This document shows positions 1 through 8,284 of a stretch of DNA of 64,000 nucleotides, piece after piece. The position numbers and the translations under genes are program-made. Position 1 is the stretch's first letter; every line of letters begins with the position of its first letter. This DNA comes from Phorcysia thermohydrogeniphila. Its GTDB lineage: Bacteria > Aquificota > Aquificia > Desulfurobacteriales > Desulfurobacteriaceae. Under the pieces are notes generated by a model that saw nothing but the letters and a program-made list of their open reading frames with translations, did not search any database and had not been told where the DNA came from. The DNA lies in contig NZ_SMFV01000002.1 of assembly GCF_004339575.1 (NCBI RefSeq), positions 62,001-126,000 of the forward strand. The letters run 5' to 3'.

Positions 1-305
1 CTATCTAGCCCAAGACCTTGACCGTTGTTACCCCAGTATCCGACAGCTTGAGGTGTGAATACGGCTGTTACACCGTCGGCAAGTTGAGCCTTGATTTGGA
101 TTCTTGCTCTGTAAGTACCGAGAATTTCCTTACCCATGTCCTCGCCGAGCCTATTGGCCCACCACTCAATCCTTTGCCTTAACTGACCGCTAATTGTGAT
201 TTTGGTGTCTCCCATATCCATGTCACCAGCTTTTGCGGGAGAAACGGGTACTATAAGTGCTGCTGCGAGCCCCATTAGGGTCGCTGCTTTGAGTGCCTTT
301 CTCAT
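1..305 (-). CDS. Outer-membrane porin-like protein, N-terminal part (cut by window edge)
   Basis: The 101 visible codons begin with a classic signal peptide: MRKALKAATLMGL, an alanine-rich core, and a likely cleavage after AKA near residue 26. The following sequence (ITISGQLRQRIEWWANR, then alternating hydrophobic residues such as YRARIQIKAQL) looks like the first beta strands of a porin that displays short-chain beta hairpins, as in many Aquificota and Epsilonproteobacteria porins. A GGGGAGGTTTT ribosome site precedes the ATG, and a strong promoter lies 55-83 bases upstream of the gene. The remainder lies outside the window, so the exact family (alginate-export-like or general porin) cannot be decided. 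The strong promoter and ribosome site fit an abundant envelope protein. Confidence 0.6.
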   Translation of the reverse strand, partial: MRKALKAATLMGLAAALIVPVSPAKAGDMDMGDTKITISGQLRQRIEWWANRLGEDMGKEILGTYRARIQIKAQLADGVTAVFTPQAVGYWGNNGQGLGLD

Positions 306-359
306 CTTAAAACCTCCCCATCAAAGTTTTTTAAGTATTTTCAACTTTCTCACACTGCA

Positions 360-388
360 ATTTAACATTCTTTTTGATGGGATGTCAA
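360..388 (-). promoter_or_regulatory. Sigma-70 promoter of the porin gene
   Basis: On the minus strand TTGACA (383-388) is separated by 17 bases from TTAAAT (360-365). The predicted start of transcription leaves a leader of about 45 bases before the porin ATG. Confidence 0.7.
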
Positions 389-468
389 GCTATTTTCCTT
401 CAATCTTCATTTTACAAGTTGCAAATATGCAAAGCTGCTAATGAACCTTTTAATCTAATTATATCCTG

Positions 469-497
469 TTGACAGCTGGTGGCAACGGGTATATCTT
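469..497 (+). promoter_or_regulatory. Promoter of the tRNA cluster
   Basis: TTGACA (469-474), 17 bases, TATCTT (492-497). It ends 17 bases before the first tRNA. It lies back to back with the porin promoter. Confidence 0.7.
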
Positions 498-513
498 TTC
501 TTACGCAGTTCGC

Positions 514-608
514 GGAGGGGTGGCCGAGTCTGGCTGAAGGCGGGTGACTTGAAATCACCTGAGGGCCTAACCGGCCCTCCGAGGGTTCAAATCCCTCCCC
601 CTCCGCCA
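514..608 (+). tRNA. tRNA-Ser (anticodon UGA)
   Basis: Class II tRNA with a long variable arm (GAGGGCC...GGCCCTC). The acceptor stem is GGAGGGG/CCCCTCC, the discriminator is G and CCA is encoded. The anticodon stem-loop is GGTGA-CTTGAAA-TCACC, giving anticodon TGA. The long variable arm together with this anticodon supports serine. Confidence 0.95.
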
Positions 609-614
609 GAAAGT

Positions 615-690
<76 letters not shown>

Positions 691-705
691 CTTTTTGTTA
701 TTAAC

Positions 706-800
<95 letters not shown>

Positions 801-840
801 CATCTTCTAAAAATCCCGCCTGAAAGGTCCCGCCTTTGTT

Positions 841-846
841 TATAAT
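841..846 (+). promoter_or_regulatory. Possible -10 element of the hisD-pyr operon
   Basis: A perfect TATAAT lies 35 bases before the hisD ATG. No convincing -35 hexamer is seen at the usual distance, so the promoter is likely but not proven. Confidence 0.45.
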
Positions 847-880
847 TTTCCTTTGAGAAAGTTCTTCAAAAGGAGTGGTT

Positions 881-2185
881 ATGAGAAAAGTAGACTTAAG
901 GAAAAAAAATTGGAAAAATGACCCTGAACTTTTGAGAATTAAAAATCGTGGGCAGGGATTAGAAAGTAAGTACGCCCAGAGTGTTCTTGAGATAATTGAA
1001 AACGTAAAGAAATTTGGTGATAGCGCTGTTTTTTCTTATGCGCGGAAGTTTGACAAAGTAGAGCTTACATCGGAGAACGTTAGAGTTTCCGAAGAGGAAA
1101 TAGAAGAAGCATTTAAAAAGGTAGAGCCTGAAGTTGTTGAGGCTATAAGAACTGCAGTTGAGAGGGTCAAGAAATTCCACGAGCATCAAAAGGAAAATTC
1201 TTACTTTGTAACAGAACCCGGAATAGTTCTTGGTCAAAAGGTTGTTCCCTTAGAGAGCGTGGGAATTTACGTTCCGGGAGGGAAAGCTTCTTATCCTTCT
1301 TCCGTTGTTATGAATGCCGTTCCTGCAAAGGTAGCAGGTGTAGAGAAGGTAATAATGATTACGCCTGCAAGAGGGACATTTGAAGTTAATCCTTATTCTT
1401 TAGTCGCAGCAAAGCTTTCTGGCGTTGATGAAATTTACAGAGTTGGGGGTGCCCACGGAGTTGCGGCAATTGCTTTTGGCACAGAGTCAATTCCAAAGGT
1501 TGACAAGATAGTAGGTCCCGGTAACATCTACGTTGCCCTTGCTAAGAAGTTTTTATTTGGAACTGTTGATATTGATATGGTGGCAGGACCAAGCGAGATA
1601 CTTGTAATTGCCGATGAAACGGCGAATCCAGAGTGGGTTGCGGTTGACCTCCTCTCTCAGGCTGAGCACGACGAGCTGGCAGGAGCTTTCTTAGTAACTC
1701 ATAGGGAAGATGTAGCTGATGCTGTTATAGGTGCTTTAAACGAGACCCTTAAGAAACTTAAACGAAAGGAGATTGCTCAGAAGTCCATAGAGAACTTTGG
1801 AACAGCCTTCATAACGAGGGATATCTATCACTCCTGTGAGGTTGCGAACCTCATAGCTCCAGAACACCTTGAGGTGGCAACAAAAGAACCCTTTGCTCTC
1901 CTTGACTACATAAAGAATGCGGGGGCTATTTTCTTGGGACATTACACTTGCGAGTCTTTAGGAGACTACGTTCTTGGGCCAAACCACGTTCTTCCAACAG
2001 GCGGAAGCGCAAGGTTCTTCTCTCCTCTTGGGGTTTATGATTTTGTAAAGAGGTCTTCTGTTCTTTATGTTAGCAACGAGGGCTTTAGGAGAGTTTCCCA
2101 GCCTGCAAAGGATTTAGCCGAGTGTGAGGGGCTTGAAGCTCACGGTTTGGCGGTTAAAGTGCGGGAAGAATGCTCACAGAAGTAG
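881..2185 (+). CDS. hisD: Histidinol dehydrogenase
   Basis: Catalyses the last two steps of histidine synthesis, histidinol to histidine, with NAD and zinc in the cytosol. The protein has 434 residues, the usual family length. Visible signatures are GIYVPGGKASYPSSV, the GPGN segment, DMVAGPSEILVIAD and LLSQAEHDE (zinc-ligand Gln-x-x-His), and HVLPTGGSARF. I place the start at the ATG at 881, because AAAAGGAG lies 5 to 12 bases upstream; an in-frame GTG at 875 overlaps that ribosome site. It is the first gene of a tightly packed plus-strand run. No other his genes lie nearby, so the histidine pathway is dispersed in this genome. Confidence 0.97.
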   Translation: MRKVDLRKKNWKNDPELLRIKNRGQGLESKYAQSVLEIIENVKKFGDSAVFSYARKFDKVELTSENVRVSEEEIEEAFKKVEPEVVEAIRTAVERVKKFHEHQKENSYFVTEPGIVLGQKVVPLESVGIYVPGGKASYPSSVVMNAVPAKVAGVEKVIMITPARGTFEVNPYSLVAAKLSGVDEIYRVGGAHGVAAIAFGTESIPKVDKIVGPGNIYVALAKKFLFGTVDIDMVAGPSEILVIADETANPEWVAVDLLSQAEHDELAGAFLVTHREDVADAVIGALNETLKKLKRKEIAQKSIENFGTAFITRDIYHSCEVANLIAPEHLEVATKEPFALLDYIKNAGAIFLGHYTCESLGDYVLGPNHVLPTGGSARFFSPLGVYDFVKRSSVLYVSNEGFRRVSQPAKDLAECEGLEAHGLAVKVREECSQK

Positions 2186-2247
2186 GGAATGGAGTTGAAA
2201 GGGTTTTAAAAGTTGAAGAGCCATTTCCGAAAAAGAGGGAGAAATGA
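2170..2247 (+). CDS. Possible 25-residue peptide bridging hisD and pyrB
   Basis: A short reading frame (MLTEVGNGVERVLK...KKREK) starts inside the last codons of hisD, overlapping by 16 bases. It ends in an ATGA overlap with the pyrB start, so it fills the whole hisD-pyrB gap. It could couple translation of pyrB to that of hisD, as do the other stop-start overlaps in this operon. No strong ribosome site precedes it, it matches no family I know, and it may be chance. Confidence 0.3.
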   Translation: MLTEVGNGVERVLKVEEPFPKKREK

Positions 2248-3179
2248 GACACTTAATTTCTGCAGAAGACGTTAGTAGAGAGCTCTTTTACGAGATATAC
2301 AACCTCTCCTGTCGGGTGAAAAAAGCCCTAAGGGAAGGGAGAAAAAAGTTTTCTGTTCTCAGAGGAAAGTGTGTTGTTAACCTCTTCTTTGAGCCTTCAA
2401 CGAGGACCCGCTCTTCCTTTGAGAAAGCTGGGAAGTTTCTATCTGCCGACGTTATCAACATAACGGCTTCTGCAAGTAGTGTGAAAAAGGGAGAAACTTT
2501 AATTGACACGCTGAAAAACCTTGATATGATGCACCCAGACGTTGTAGTTCTTAGGCATCCATGTGAGGGAGCTCCCTACACCGTCTCTAAGTTTATAAGG
2601 GCTTCAATCGTCAACGCCGGAGATGGCCGTCATCAGCATCCCACTCAGGCGCTCCTTGATGCTGTTACTCTGGTTGAACACTTTGGAACTCTTGAAGGTA
2701 AAAGAATAACTATCATAGGCGACATCGCTAACAGTAGGGTGGCAAGGTCTGACGCAATTCTTTTCAGGAAACTTGGGGCTGAGGTTTTTGTTTTTGGTCC
2801 ATCCACTATGATGCCCCGTTTTCCAGAGGCAATTGGTGTAAAAAGGTTAAGCTCTTTTGAGGAAGTGGCGGAAGTTTCTGATGCTGTGATTCTCTTAAGA
2901 ATTCAGCTTGAAAGACAGGACGCAAAGAAAGTTTTCCCGTCACTTAAAGAGTATGCAGAGCTCTTTGGAATGAACAAAAAACGACTTTCCATGCTAAAGC
3001 CAGAAACTGTTATCCTTCACCCCGGACCTTTCAATAGGGGCGTGGAGCTAAACAACGATGTCGTGAATTCAGACCGTTCCCTTATATTTTCGCAGGTTGA
3101 AACGGGACTTGCAGTGAGAATGGTAATTCTTTCGCTCCTTTGCGGCAGGAAGGAAAAGCTAAAGGAGGAGATAGCATGA
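2244..3179 (+). CDS. pyrB: Aspartate carbamoyltransferase catalytic chain
   Basis: Condenses carbamoyl phosphate and aspartate, the committed step of pyrimidine synthesis. The 311-residue protein shows the carbamoyl-phosphate loop FEPSTRTRSSFE (about residues 48-59), HPTQALLDA (about 131-139), the aspartate-domain start RITIIGD and the C-terminal HPGPFNRGVE. No regulatory chain PyrI is nearby. In Aquifex the enzyme forms a complex with a class I dihydroorotase, and a pyrC of that class lies two genes downstream, so the same complex is plausible here. The start ATG overlaps the stop of the small frame before it (ATGA), and the stop overlaps the next gene in the same way. Confidence 0.97.
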   Translation: MRHLISAEDVSRELFYEIYNLSCRVKKALREGRKKFSVLRGKCVVNLFFEPSTRTRSSFEKAGKFLSADVINITASASSVKKGETLIDTLKNLDMMHPDVVVLRHPCEGAPYTVSKFIRASIVNAGDGRHQHPTQALLDAVTLVEHFGTLEGKRITIIGDIANSRVARSDAILFRKLGAEVFVFGPSTMMPRFPEAIGVKRLSSFEEVAEVSDAVILLRIQLERQDAKKVFPSLKEYAELFGMNKKRLSMLKPETVILHPGPFNRGVELNNDVVNSDRSLIFSQVETGLAVRMVILSLLCGRKEKLKEEIA

Positions 3180-3508
3180 GGAGAGTTCTCTTATTGGGAG
3201 GAATAATCCTCCTCTTTGGGTGTATAGAAGGAGGCGTTTTAAACAAGGATCTTGTGTATAAAAACGAAAAAGGAGACGTTGTCTTTAGTCACGTTTACCA
3301 TGTGAAAGTGAAAAAGCAGAGGTGTTCCTATTGCCACCCAAAGCTCTTTAAGAAAAGGTTTGGGACTACCAAGTTTACGATGCAGGATATCTGGGAAGGC
3401 AAGTTCTGTGGGGCTTGCCATAACGGAGTGAAAGCCTTTGATGCTAAGAAGCAGGAGAACTGCTCAAGGTGTCACCGTGGGAAAACAACGGAAGAGGTGA
3501 GAAAGTAA
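3176..3508 (+). CDS. Triheme cytochrome c7-like lipoprotein
   Basis: A 110-residue exported cytochrome. MRRVLLLGGIILLFGC is a lipoprotein signal with the acylated Cys at residue 16. Three haem sites follow: CSYCH, CGACH and CSRCH, with extra histidines in FSHVYHV as distal ligands. The order FSHxxH, CxxCHPKLF, CGACHNG and CxRCH matches the c(7)-type triheme domain known from multihaem electron-carrying proteins. It should be anchored in the periplasm and carry electrons. The start is the ATG at 3176 after AAAGGAGGAG; it overlaps the pyrB stop by four bases, and its own stop overlaps the pyrC start (TAATG). Its position inside a pyrimidine operon is unexpected. Confidence 0.88.
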   Translation: MRRVLLLGGIILLFGCIEGGVLNKDLVYKNEKGDVVFSHVYHVKVKKQRCSYCHPKLFKKRFGTTKFTMQDIWEGKFCGACHNGVKAFDAKKQENCSRCHRGKTTEEVRK

Positions 3509-4791
3509 TGACGTCTTTGCTTATAAGAGGAGGAAAAGTAGTAGACCCTTCTCAGGGGATTGAGGGGAAGTTTGACGTTCTTATAGAGAATGGAAGAGTT
3601 GTTAGGATAGAGAAAAACATTTCGCCTTCTGAGGCTTCTTCCGTTCTTGACGTTAACGGACTTGTAGTGTCTCCCGGATTTATTGACCTTCACGCCCATT
3701 TGAGGGACCCCGGACAGGAGTGGAAGGAAGATATAGAGAGTGGCTCTCAGGCTGCAGTTGCCGGTGGAATTACGTCCGTTTGCTGTATGGCCAATACCGA
3801 CCCTGTCAACGATAACCCGACTGTTACAAAGTACATAGTTGATAAGGCGAAACGGGTAGGCTTGTGCGATGTTTTCCCGATAGGGGCTATTACGAAGGGG
3901 TTAAAGGGAGAAGAACTTGCAGAAATAGGCCTTATGGTGAAGGCAGGAATTGTTGCGATTTCTGACGATGGAGAGGCTACGAAGGACTCTAAGCTTCTCC
4001 GAAATGCTATGGACTACGCTAAGAGCTTGGGAATTCCCGTTTTCACCCACAGCGAGGACAAAAGTTTGTCTGCCGGTGGCCATATGAACGAGGGAGTTCT
4101 TTCCAACTACCTCGGAGTTCCCGGAATGCCGGCAGAGGCGGAAGAAATAGGAGTAATTAGGGATATCCTACTCGCAAAGTTAACAGGAGTACACCTTCAC
4201 ATCTGTCACGTTTCAACCAAGGGAGCTCTTGAGATAATAAAGCGGGCAAAAGAGGAAGGAGTAAGGGTAACCTGCGAGGTTACCCCTCATCACTTTACGC
4301 TGACAGAAGAGGCCGTAAAGGGTTTTGATACGAACGCAAAGATGTGTCCTCCTTTGAGAACAAAGAGGGATGTAGAGGCCTGTAAAGAATCTTTAAGAAC
4401 AGGTGTAGCCGACGTTATAGCCACCGACCACGCTCCCCACTCAGAGGACGAAAAGCTTGTTGAGTTCTGCCAAGCTCCCTTTGGAATAATAGGTTTTCAG
4501 ACCTTACTTCCTCTCTCTCTAAATTTGGTGAGGGAAGGCTACCTTACACTCCCTCAGTTAATAGAGAAGCTTTCTGTTAACCCGGCTAAGATAATAAACA
4601 AGAAAGATATAGGAACATTAAGGCCCGGGGCGAGGGCAAACGTTACTATTTTTGACCCTGAAGAGGAGTACACCTTTACTAAGGAGATGATAAAGTCAAA
4701 GAGCTCCAACACTCCGTTCTTAGGTTGGAAACTAAAAGGAAAAGTGAAATTTACAATTTATAATGGTAAAATTGTTTTTAAAGATTTGTAA
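3508..4791 (+). CDS. pyrC: Dihydroorotase (class I)
   Basis: Cyclises carbamoyl aspartate to dihydroorotate. The 427-residue amidohydrolase shows the metal motif DLHAHLRDPG (about residues 56-65), GGITSVCCMANTDPVNDNP, a second metal His in THSEDKSL, HICHVST, and the substrate and metal region ATDHAPHS. The length and motifs are those of the long bacterial class I enzyme, not the short E. coli form. The start at 3508 overlaps the cytochrome stop (TAATG); a longer in-frame start at 3469 would run into the cytochrome coding sequence and lacks a ribosome site. It probably pairs with PyrB. Confidence 0.96.
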   Translation: MTSLLIRGGKVVDPSQGIEGKFDVLIENGRVVRIEKNISPSEASSVLDVNGLVVSPGFIDLHAHLRDPGQEWKEDIESGSQAAVAGGITSVCCMANTDPVNDNPTVTKYIVDKAKRVGLCDVFPIGAITKGLKGEELAEIGLMVKAGIVAISDDGEATKDSKLLRNAMDYAKSLGIPVFTHSEDKSLSAGGHMNEGVLSNYLGVPGMPAEAEEIGVIRDILLAKLTGVHLHICHVSTKGALEIIKRAKEEGVRVTCEVTPHHFTLTEEAVKGFDTNAKMCPPLRTKRDVEACKESLRTGVADVIATDHAPHSEDEKLVEFCQAPFGIIGFQTLLPLSLNLVREGYLTLPQLIEKLSVNPAKIINKKDIGTLRPGARANVTIFDPEEEYTFTKEMIKSKSSNTPFLGWKLKGKVKFTIYNGKIVFKDL

Positions 4792-4800
4792 GGAGAGTCA

Positions 4801-5655
4801 ATGCACGGTCCCAGTTTCTTTGATATCTTCTGGCTCTTAATTATTTTCTTTTCCCTCCTGCCCCTCTTCCAGCAGAAAAACCTTGAGTGGGCTCGCCTTC
4901 GCCTTATAAAGGAAATTGAGAGAAAACGTAAGTCCCGCGTGATTACTATGATTCACCGTCAGGAAAGGATTGCCTTTATGGGTTTTCCCCTCGTCCGTTA
5001 CATAACGATTGAGGATTCAGAAAGGATACTGAGAGCAATAAGGATGACTCCTGATGATATGCCGATAGACCTGATAATTCACACACCCGGCGGGCTTGCG
5101 TTGGCTGCGACCCAGATAGCTTCTGCCTTGGCAAAGAGAAAAGCTCCCGTTAGGGTAATAGTCCCCCACTACGCCATGTCTGGAGGAACCCTCATTGCCC
5201 TTGCAGCCGACGAGATAGTTATGGACCCCAACGCAGTTCTTGGTCCCCTTGACCCCCAACTTGGGCAGTTCCCAGCTCCTTCTATTGTGAAAGTTGCCCA
5301 GATGAAAAAGACAGGGCTAAAGGATGAAACCCTGATACTTGCTGACGTTGCAGAGAAGGCTCTTACCCAGATGAAGAATACGATAGTTAGAATTTTAACG
5401 ATGAAAGGCCACGAGAAAGAGAAGGCAGAGAGGATAGCTGACCTGTTAACTTCTGGCTACTGGACCCACGACTACCCCTTGACCGTTGAGGTGATGAAAG
5501 AGCTGGGGCTTTCAGTTTCAACTGAAGTTCCGGCTGAGGTTTACGACCTTATGGAGCTCTACTACCAGCCTGTAGGGCAGCCTTCTGTCCAGTACGTCCC
5601 CGTTCCTTACGGGGAACCTAAGAAGGGAGAGGTTCCGGTAAGGAAACCACATTAG
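4801..5655 (+). CDS. Membrane-anchored ClpP-class serine protease (SDH family)
   Basis: A 284-residue protein of the SDH_sah / ClpP-crotonase superfamily (PF01972 type). Residues about 5-25 (FFDIFWLLIIFFSLLPLF) form one N-terminal membrane segment. IDLIIHTPGGLALAATQIA is the oxyanion-side GG motif and PHYAMSGGTLIALAADEI carries the presumed nucleophile Ser in AMSGG. A conserved DPNAVLGPLDPQLG follows. Relatives are thought to be membrane-protein or signal-peptide proteases, but their substrates are not well known. It starts 9 bases after pyrC with AGGAG before the ATG. The proline-rich tail (VPVPYGEPKKGEVPVRKPH) is probably disordered. Confidence 0.85.
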   Translation: MHGPSFFDIFWLLIIFFSLLPLFQQKNLEWARLRLIKEIERKRKSRVITMIHRQERIAFMGFPLVRYITIEDSERILRAIRMTPDDMPIDLIIHTPGGLALAATQIASALAKRKAPVRVIVPHYAMSGGTLIALAADEIVMDPNAVLGPLDPQLGQFPAPSIVKVAQMKKTGLKDETLILADVAEKALTQMKNTIVRILTMKGHEKEKAERIADLLTSGYWTHDYPLTVEVMKELGLSVSTEVPAEVYDLMELYYQPVGQPSVQYVPVPYGEPKKGEVPVRKPH

Positions 5656-5665
5656 GAGCTTAAAG

Positions 5666-6157
5666 GTGTTTAAGGTAGGAGATAAGGTTGCCTGCCCCCC
5701 TCACGGCGTTGGAATAATTGAAGGAACAGAAGAAAGAGAAATCGGGGGCAAGAAGATACTTTACTTCAGAATATCTCTTGTTGGGAAAAACATGTCTATC
5801 CTGATACCAGAAGGGGCTTTAGAAACTTCGGGAATACGCCCGATACTTTCAGAAGAGGAGATAGAGGAAATATTCCGCTACCTTGCAGAGGTTCCAACAA
5901 ACATCAGCGAAAAGTGGACTGTCAGACACAGGCTTAACATTGATAGGTTAAAGACGGGAAACCTTAAAGAGCTTGCAACGGTGGTTAGGAATCTTTCTTA
6001 CAGGGCTAAGGATAAAGAGCTCTCCTACTCAGAGAAGAGAATGTTTGAAGAGGCCTTCGGTAAACTCTCGGAGGAGATAGCTCTTTCTCTCGGGGAGCCT
6101 GTTAAGAAAGTTAAGCAGAAAATAAGGAAGATACTCAAAGAGGTTAAAAAGCCGTGA
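5666..6157 (+). CDS. carD: CarD/CdnL-type RNA-polymerase-binding regulator
   Basis: A 163-residue protein with the N-terminal RNA-polymerase-interacting domain (VGDKVACPPHGVGIIEGTEEREIGG...YFRI) and a helical C-terminal DNA-contact domain (residues about 60-160, including YRAKDKELSYSEKRMFEEA). In other bacteria CarD/CdnL stabilises the open promoter complex. The start is GTG at 5666 after AGGAG. The order carD, PIN-TRAM gene, ispD is a conserved neighbourhood; in mycobacteria carD also precedes ispD. The reading frame ends in a GTGA overlap with the next gene. Confidence 0.93.
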   Translation: MFKVGDKVACPPHGVGIIEGTEEREIGGKKILYFRISLVGKNMSILIPEGALETSGIRPILSEEEIEEIFRYLAEVPTNISEKWTVRHRLNIDRLKTGNLKELATVVRNLSYRAKDKELSYSEKRMFEEAFGKLSEEIALSLGEPVKKVKQKIRKILKEVKKP

Positions 6158-7134
6158 TATCAAAGTTCATAGGCGGTTTTTTCCTCTTTCTCCTCTTCAT
6201 TTCAACTGCCATATTCAAACACTACGGCTTTACGCTAACCCAGTCCCTCATTGTTGGTATTTTCATCTCGGCGGCGTCCTTTCTCTTCTACGAGTTTGTC
6301 ATTAGGAAGAGGCTAAAGATAAGGGTCATCATACTCTTTTCAGCGGGCTTCTTCTTAGGTCTTCTCCTTGCGCAAGGTATAACCCTTTCTCTCTACTCTA
6401 TCTTTACGAGCCTCCCCTACCTTCAGGAAATTCTCTTCATTACTCTACCTTACCTCTTTGGATTTACTGCCGTTGAGGTGGCAAAGGGAAAGCCGTTAGC
6501 AGAGCTCCTAAAGGAAGAGAGAGGGCTTTACTGTACTCCGAAGGTTGTTGATACGAGTGCACTGATAGACGGGCGGATTGTTGAGATAGCCAAGAATGGC
6601 TTCCTTGAAGGGAAGATAATCATTCCAAGGTTCGTTTTAGAGGAGCTCCAGAACCTTGCCGACTCTACCGACCCGATGATAAGGACTAAGGGAAAGAAGG
6701 GTCTTGAGATGGTTTCACAGCTGAGAGGACTTGAAAAGCCTCCAGTTGAGATATACGAGAGGGACATCCCTTGGATAAAGGATGTTGACTCAAAGCTTGT
6801 GGAGCTCTCAAGGAGGCTCAGGGCAAAGCTTGTAACGACGGACTACAACCTGAACAGAATAGCGACAATAAAAGGAGTAGAAATCCTGAACATAAACGAC
6901 CTTGCCAATGCCCTAAAGCCTGTAGTTGCCGTAGGAGAGGAGCTCGTTATTTTCCTTGTCAAGGAAGGTAAGGAGAAGAATCAAGGTGTTGGCTACCTTG
7001 ACGATGGAACAATGGTTGTTGTTGATAACGCCAAACACCTCATAGGGCATAAAGTAAAGGTTCTCGTTAACAACCTTCTTCAGACGTCGGCAGGAAAAAT
7101 CATATTTGCAAGGGTGAAAGAGGTAGTAAAGTGA
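6154..7134 (+). CDS. Membrane PIN-domain/TRAM-domain protein (YacL family)
   Basis: A 326-residue protein in three parts. About four hydrophobic membrane segments lie in residues 1-105. A PIN nuclease-like domain follows (about 125-250) with the acidic residues in VVDTSALIDGRI, LEELQNLAD, DVDSKLVELS and LVTTDYNLN. A C-terminal TRAM RNA-binding domain (about 265-325) begins GEELVIFLVKEGKEKNQGVGYLDDGT. The four PIN acidic positions seem intact, so RNase activity is possible. Family members lie next to carD or disA and ispD in many bacteria, but their role is not settled. It starts at GTG in a GTGA overlap with carD and ends in the same kind of overlap with ispD. Confidence 0.9.
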   Translation: MISKFIGGFFLFLLFISTAIFKHYGFTLTQSLIVGIFISAASFLFYEFVIRKRLKIRVIILFSAGFFLGLLLAQGITLSLYSIFTSLPYLQEILFITLPYLFGFTAVEVAKGKPLAELLKEERGLYCTPKVVDTSALIDGRIVEIAKNGFLEGKIIIPRFVLEELQNLADSTDPMIRTKGKKGLEMVSQLRGLEKPPVEIYERDIPWIKDVDSKLVELSRRLRAKLVTTDYNLNRIATIKGVEILNINDLANALKPVVAVGEELVIFLVKEGKEKNQGVGYLDDGTMVVVDNAKHLIGHKVKVLVNNLLQTSAGKIIFARVKEVVK

Positions 7135-7823
7135 GGTACGCTGTAATTCCAGCTGCAGGGGTTGGCAGGAGGTTCGGGGGGAAAAAGCAGTTTTTCACGG
7201 TCCACGGCCGTTTCTTAATTGAGTATCCTTTAAGCATTTTCCAAAAAAGTGAGCTCATAGGAGGAATAGTTCTCGTTTTACCGGCGGAAGACGTTGACTT
7301 TGGGGAGAGGTTAAAGGAGAAGTACCCCAAGATTAAGAAAGTTGTAGAAGGAGGTTCAGAGAGGCAAGAGTCGGTCTATAGAGGCCTTACAGCCATTGAT
7401 GAGCCGGTTAGGGAGGTGGTTGTTCACGACGGCGTTAGGCCTGTGATAGATACTGCTCTTATAAGGGAGCTCGTAATTGCCCTTTCTGACTACGATGTGG
7501 ACGGCGTAATCTGTGGCGTGAGGCCAAAGGAAACAGTTAAAGAGGTTGGCTCTCCCTTAGAGCCGGGTGACTTTTTCGTTAAGAGGACTCTTAACAGGGA
7601 TAAGCTGATACTCGTTCAGACTCCCCAAGTTTTTAACTACAGCGTCCTCTTAGAGTGCCACGAAAGGGCTCGGGAGGAGGACTTTTGGGCAACAGACGAT
7701 TCTGCCCTCCTTGAAAGGTACGGCTACACGGTTATCTCAATTCCGGGAGATTACAGGAACATAAAGGTAACTACTAGGGAAGACTTAGAAATCGTATCCA
7801 TCTTCTTGAGAGAAAAACTTTAA
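7131..7823 (+). CDS. ispD: 2-C-methyl-D-erythritol 4-phosphate cytidylyltransferase
   Basis: Third step of the MEP isoprenoid route: CTP plus methylerythritol phosphate to CDP-methylerythritol. The 230-residue protein has the N-terminal nucleotide loop PAAGVGRRFGGKKQF (Lys and Gln of the KQ pair retained, Pro missing), VVHDGVRPVI, TVKEV and TPQVFNY. The start is GTG in a GTGA overlap with the PIN-TRAM gene. The usual partner ispF does not follow; instead a convergent toxin-antitoxin operon ends with a 4-base overlap of the two stop regions. Confidence 0.95.
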   Translation: MRYAVIPAAGVGRRFGGKKQFFTVHGRFLIEYPLSIFQKSELIGGIVLVLPAEDVDFGERLKEKYPKIKKVVEGGSERQESVYRGLTAIDEPVREVVVHDGVRPVIDTALIRELVIALSDYDVDGVICGVRPKETVKEVGSPLEPGDFFVKRTLNRDKLILVQTPQVFNYSVLLECHERAREEDFWATDDSALLERYGYTVISIPGDYRNIKVTTREDLEIVSIFLREKL

Positions 7824-8284
7824 TTTCTTTTAAACTTGGGTAGAAGTTCATTTTCGGCGTATGAGATGACTCTTTCGGATATCTTAAGGAGCTTTTTGGA
7901 AGCGTATATAACTTCCTTAAGCTTTTCGTGAAGGCGTTCCCCGACGTACTCGTGGGCAAGCTCGTTCCTTAGGTCCTTTAAGGCCATCAGCTCTTCAAAG
8001 TTTTCTACAAAGCCCCTTTTTTCAGCTCTTATGGCTATGTCAAGCTTTGTTCCAACGTCTTCAAACTCAAGGATATCTATACCTCTTAGAATTCGGTTTA
8101 TCAGCATATCAACGCTTCTTGAAAAGCGTGAGAATAAAGCTTCAATGGCTTCAAGCTGGGAGTCTGTAAGGCTCTTAGGGTCTTTATCTACAAGCCCTTG
8201 GCATTTTTTGAGGGATTTTTTTAACCACTCAAGGTTGTTTTTGAAATCTTTAAGGTTTTTGAGGAAGACTTCAAGCTTTCTCAT
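7820..8284 (-). CDS. HepT-like HEPN toxin, first copy
   Basis: A 154-residue all-helical protein with the HEPN signature Arg-x4-His-x-Tyr (RNELAHEY, about residues 107-114), the motif of HepT RNase toxins of type VII systems. In characterised HepT/MntA pairs HepT cleaves RNA and is silenced when MntA adenylylates the motif tyrosine. The gene is the last of a three-gene operon; its start overlaps the stop of the MntA-like gene by four bases, giving tight coupling. A second pair sits at 51202-51959. The substrate is unknown and the toxic role is inferred from the family. Confidence 0.82.
   Translation of the reverse strand: MRKLEVFLKNLKDFKNNLEWLKKSLKKCQGLVDKDPKSLTDSQLEAIEALFSRFSRSVDMLINRILRGIDILEFEDVGTKLDIAIRAEKRGFVENFEELMALKDLRNELAHEYVGERLHEKLKEVIYASKKLLKISERVISYAENELLPKFKRN

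Noticed and set aside
514-608. tRNA-Ser(UGA) as a selenocysteine tRNA
   Set aside because: Acceptor stem is 7 base pairs and the D arm is normal, so it fits serine rather than the long acceptor of selenocysteine tRNA.
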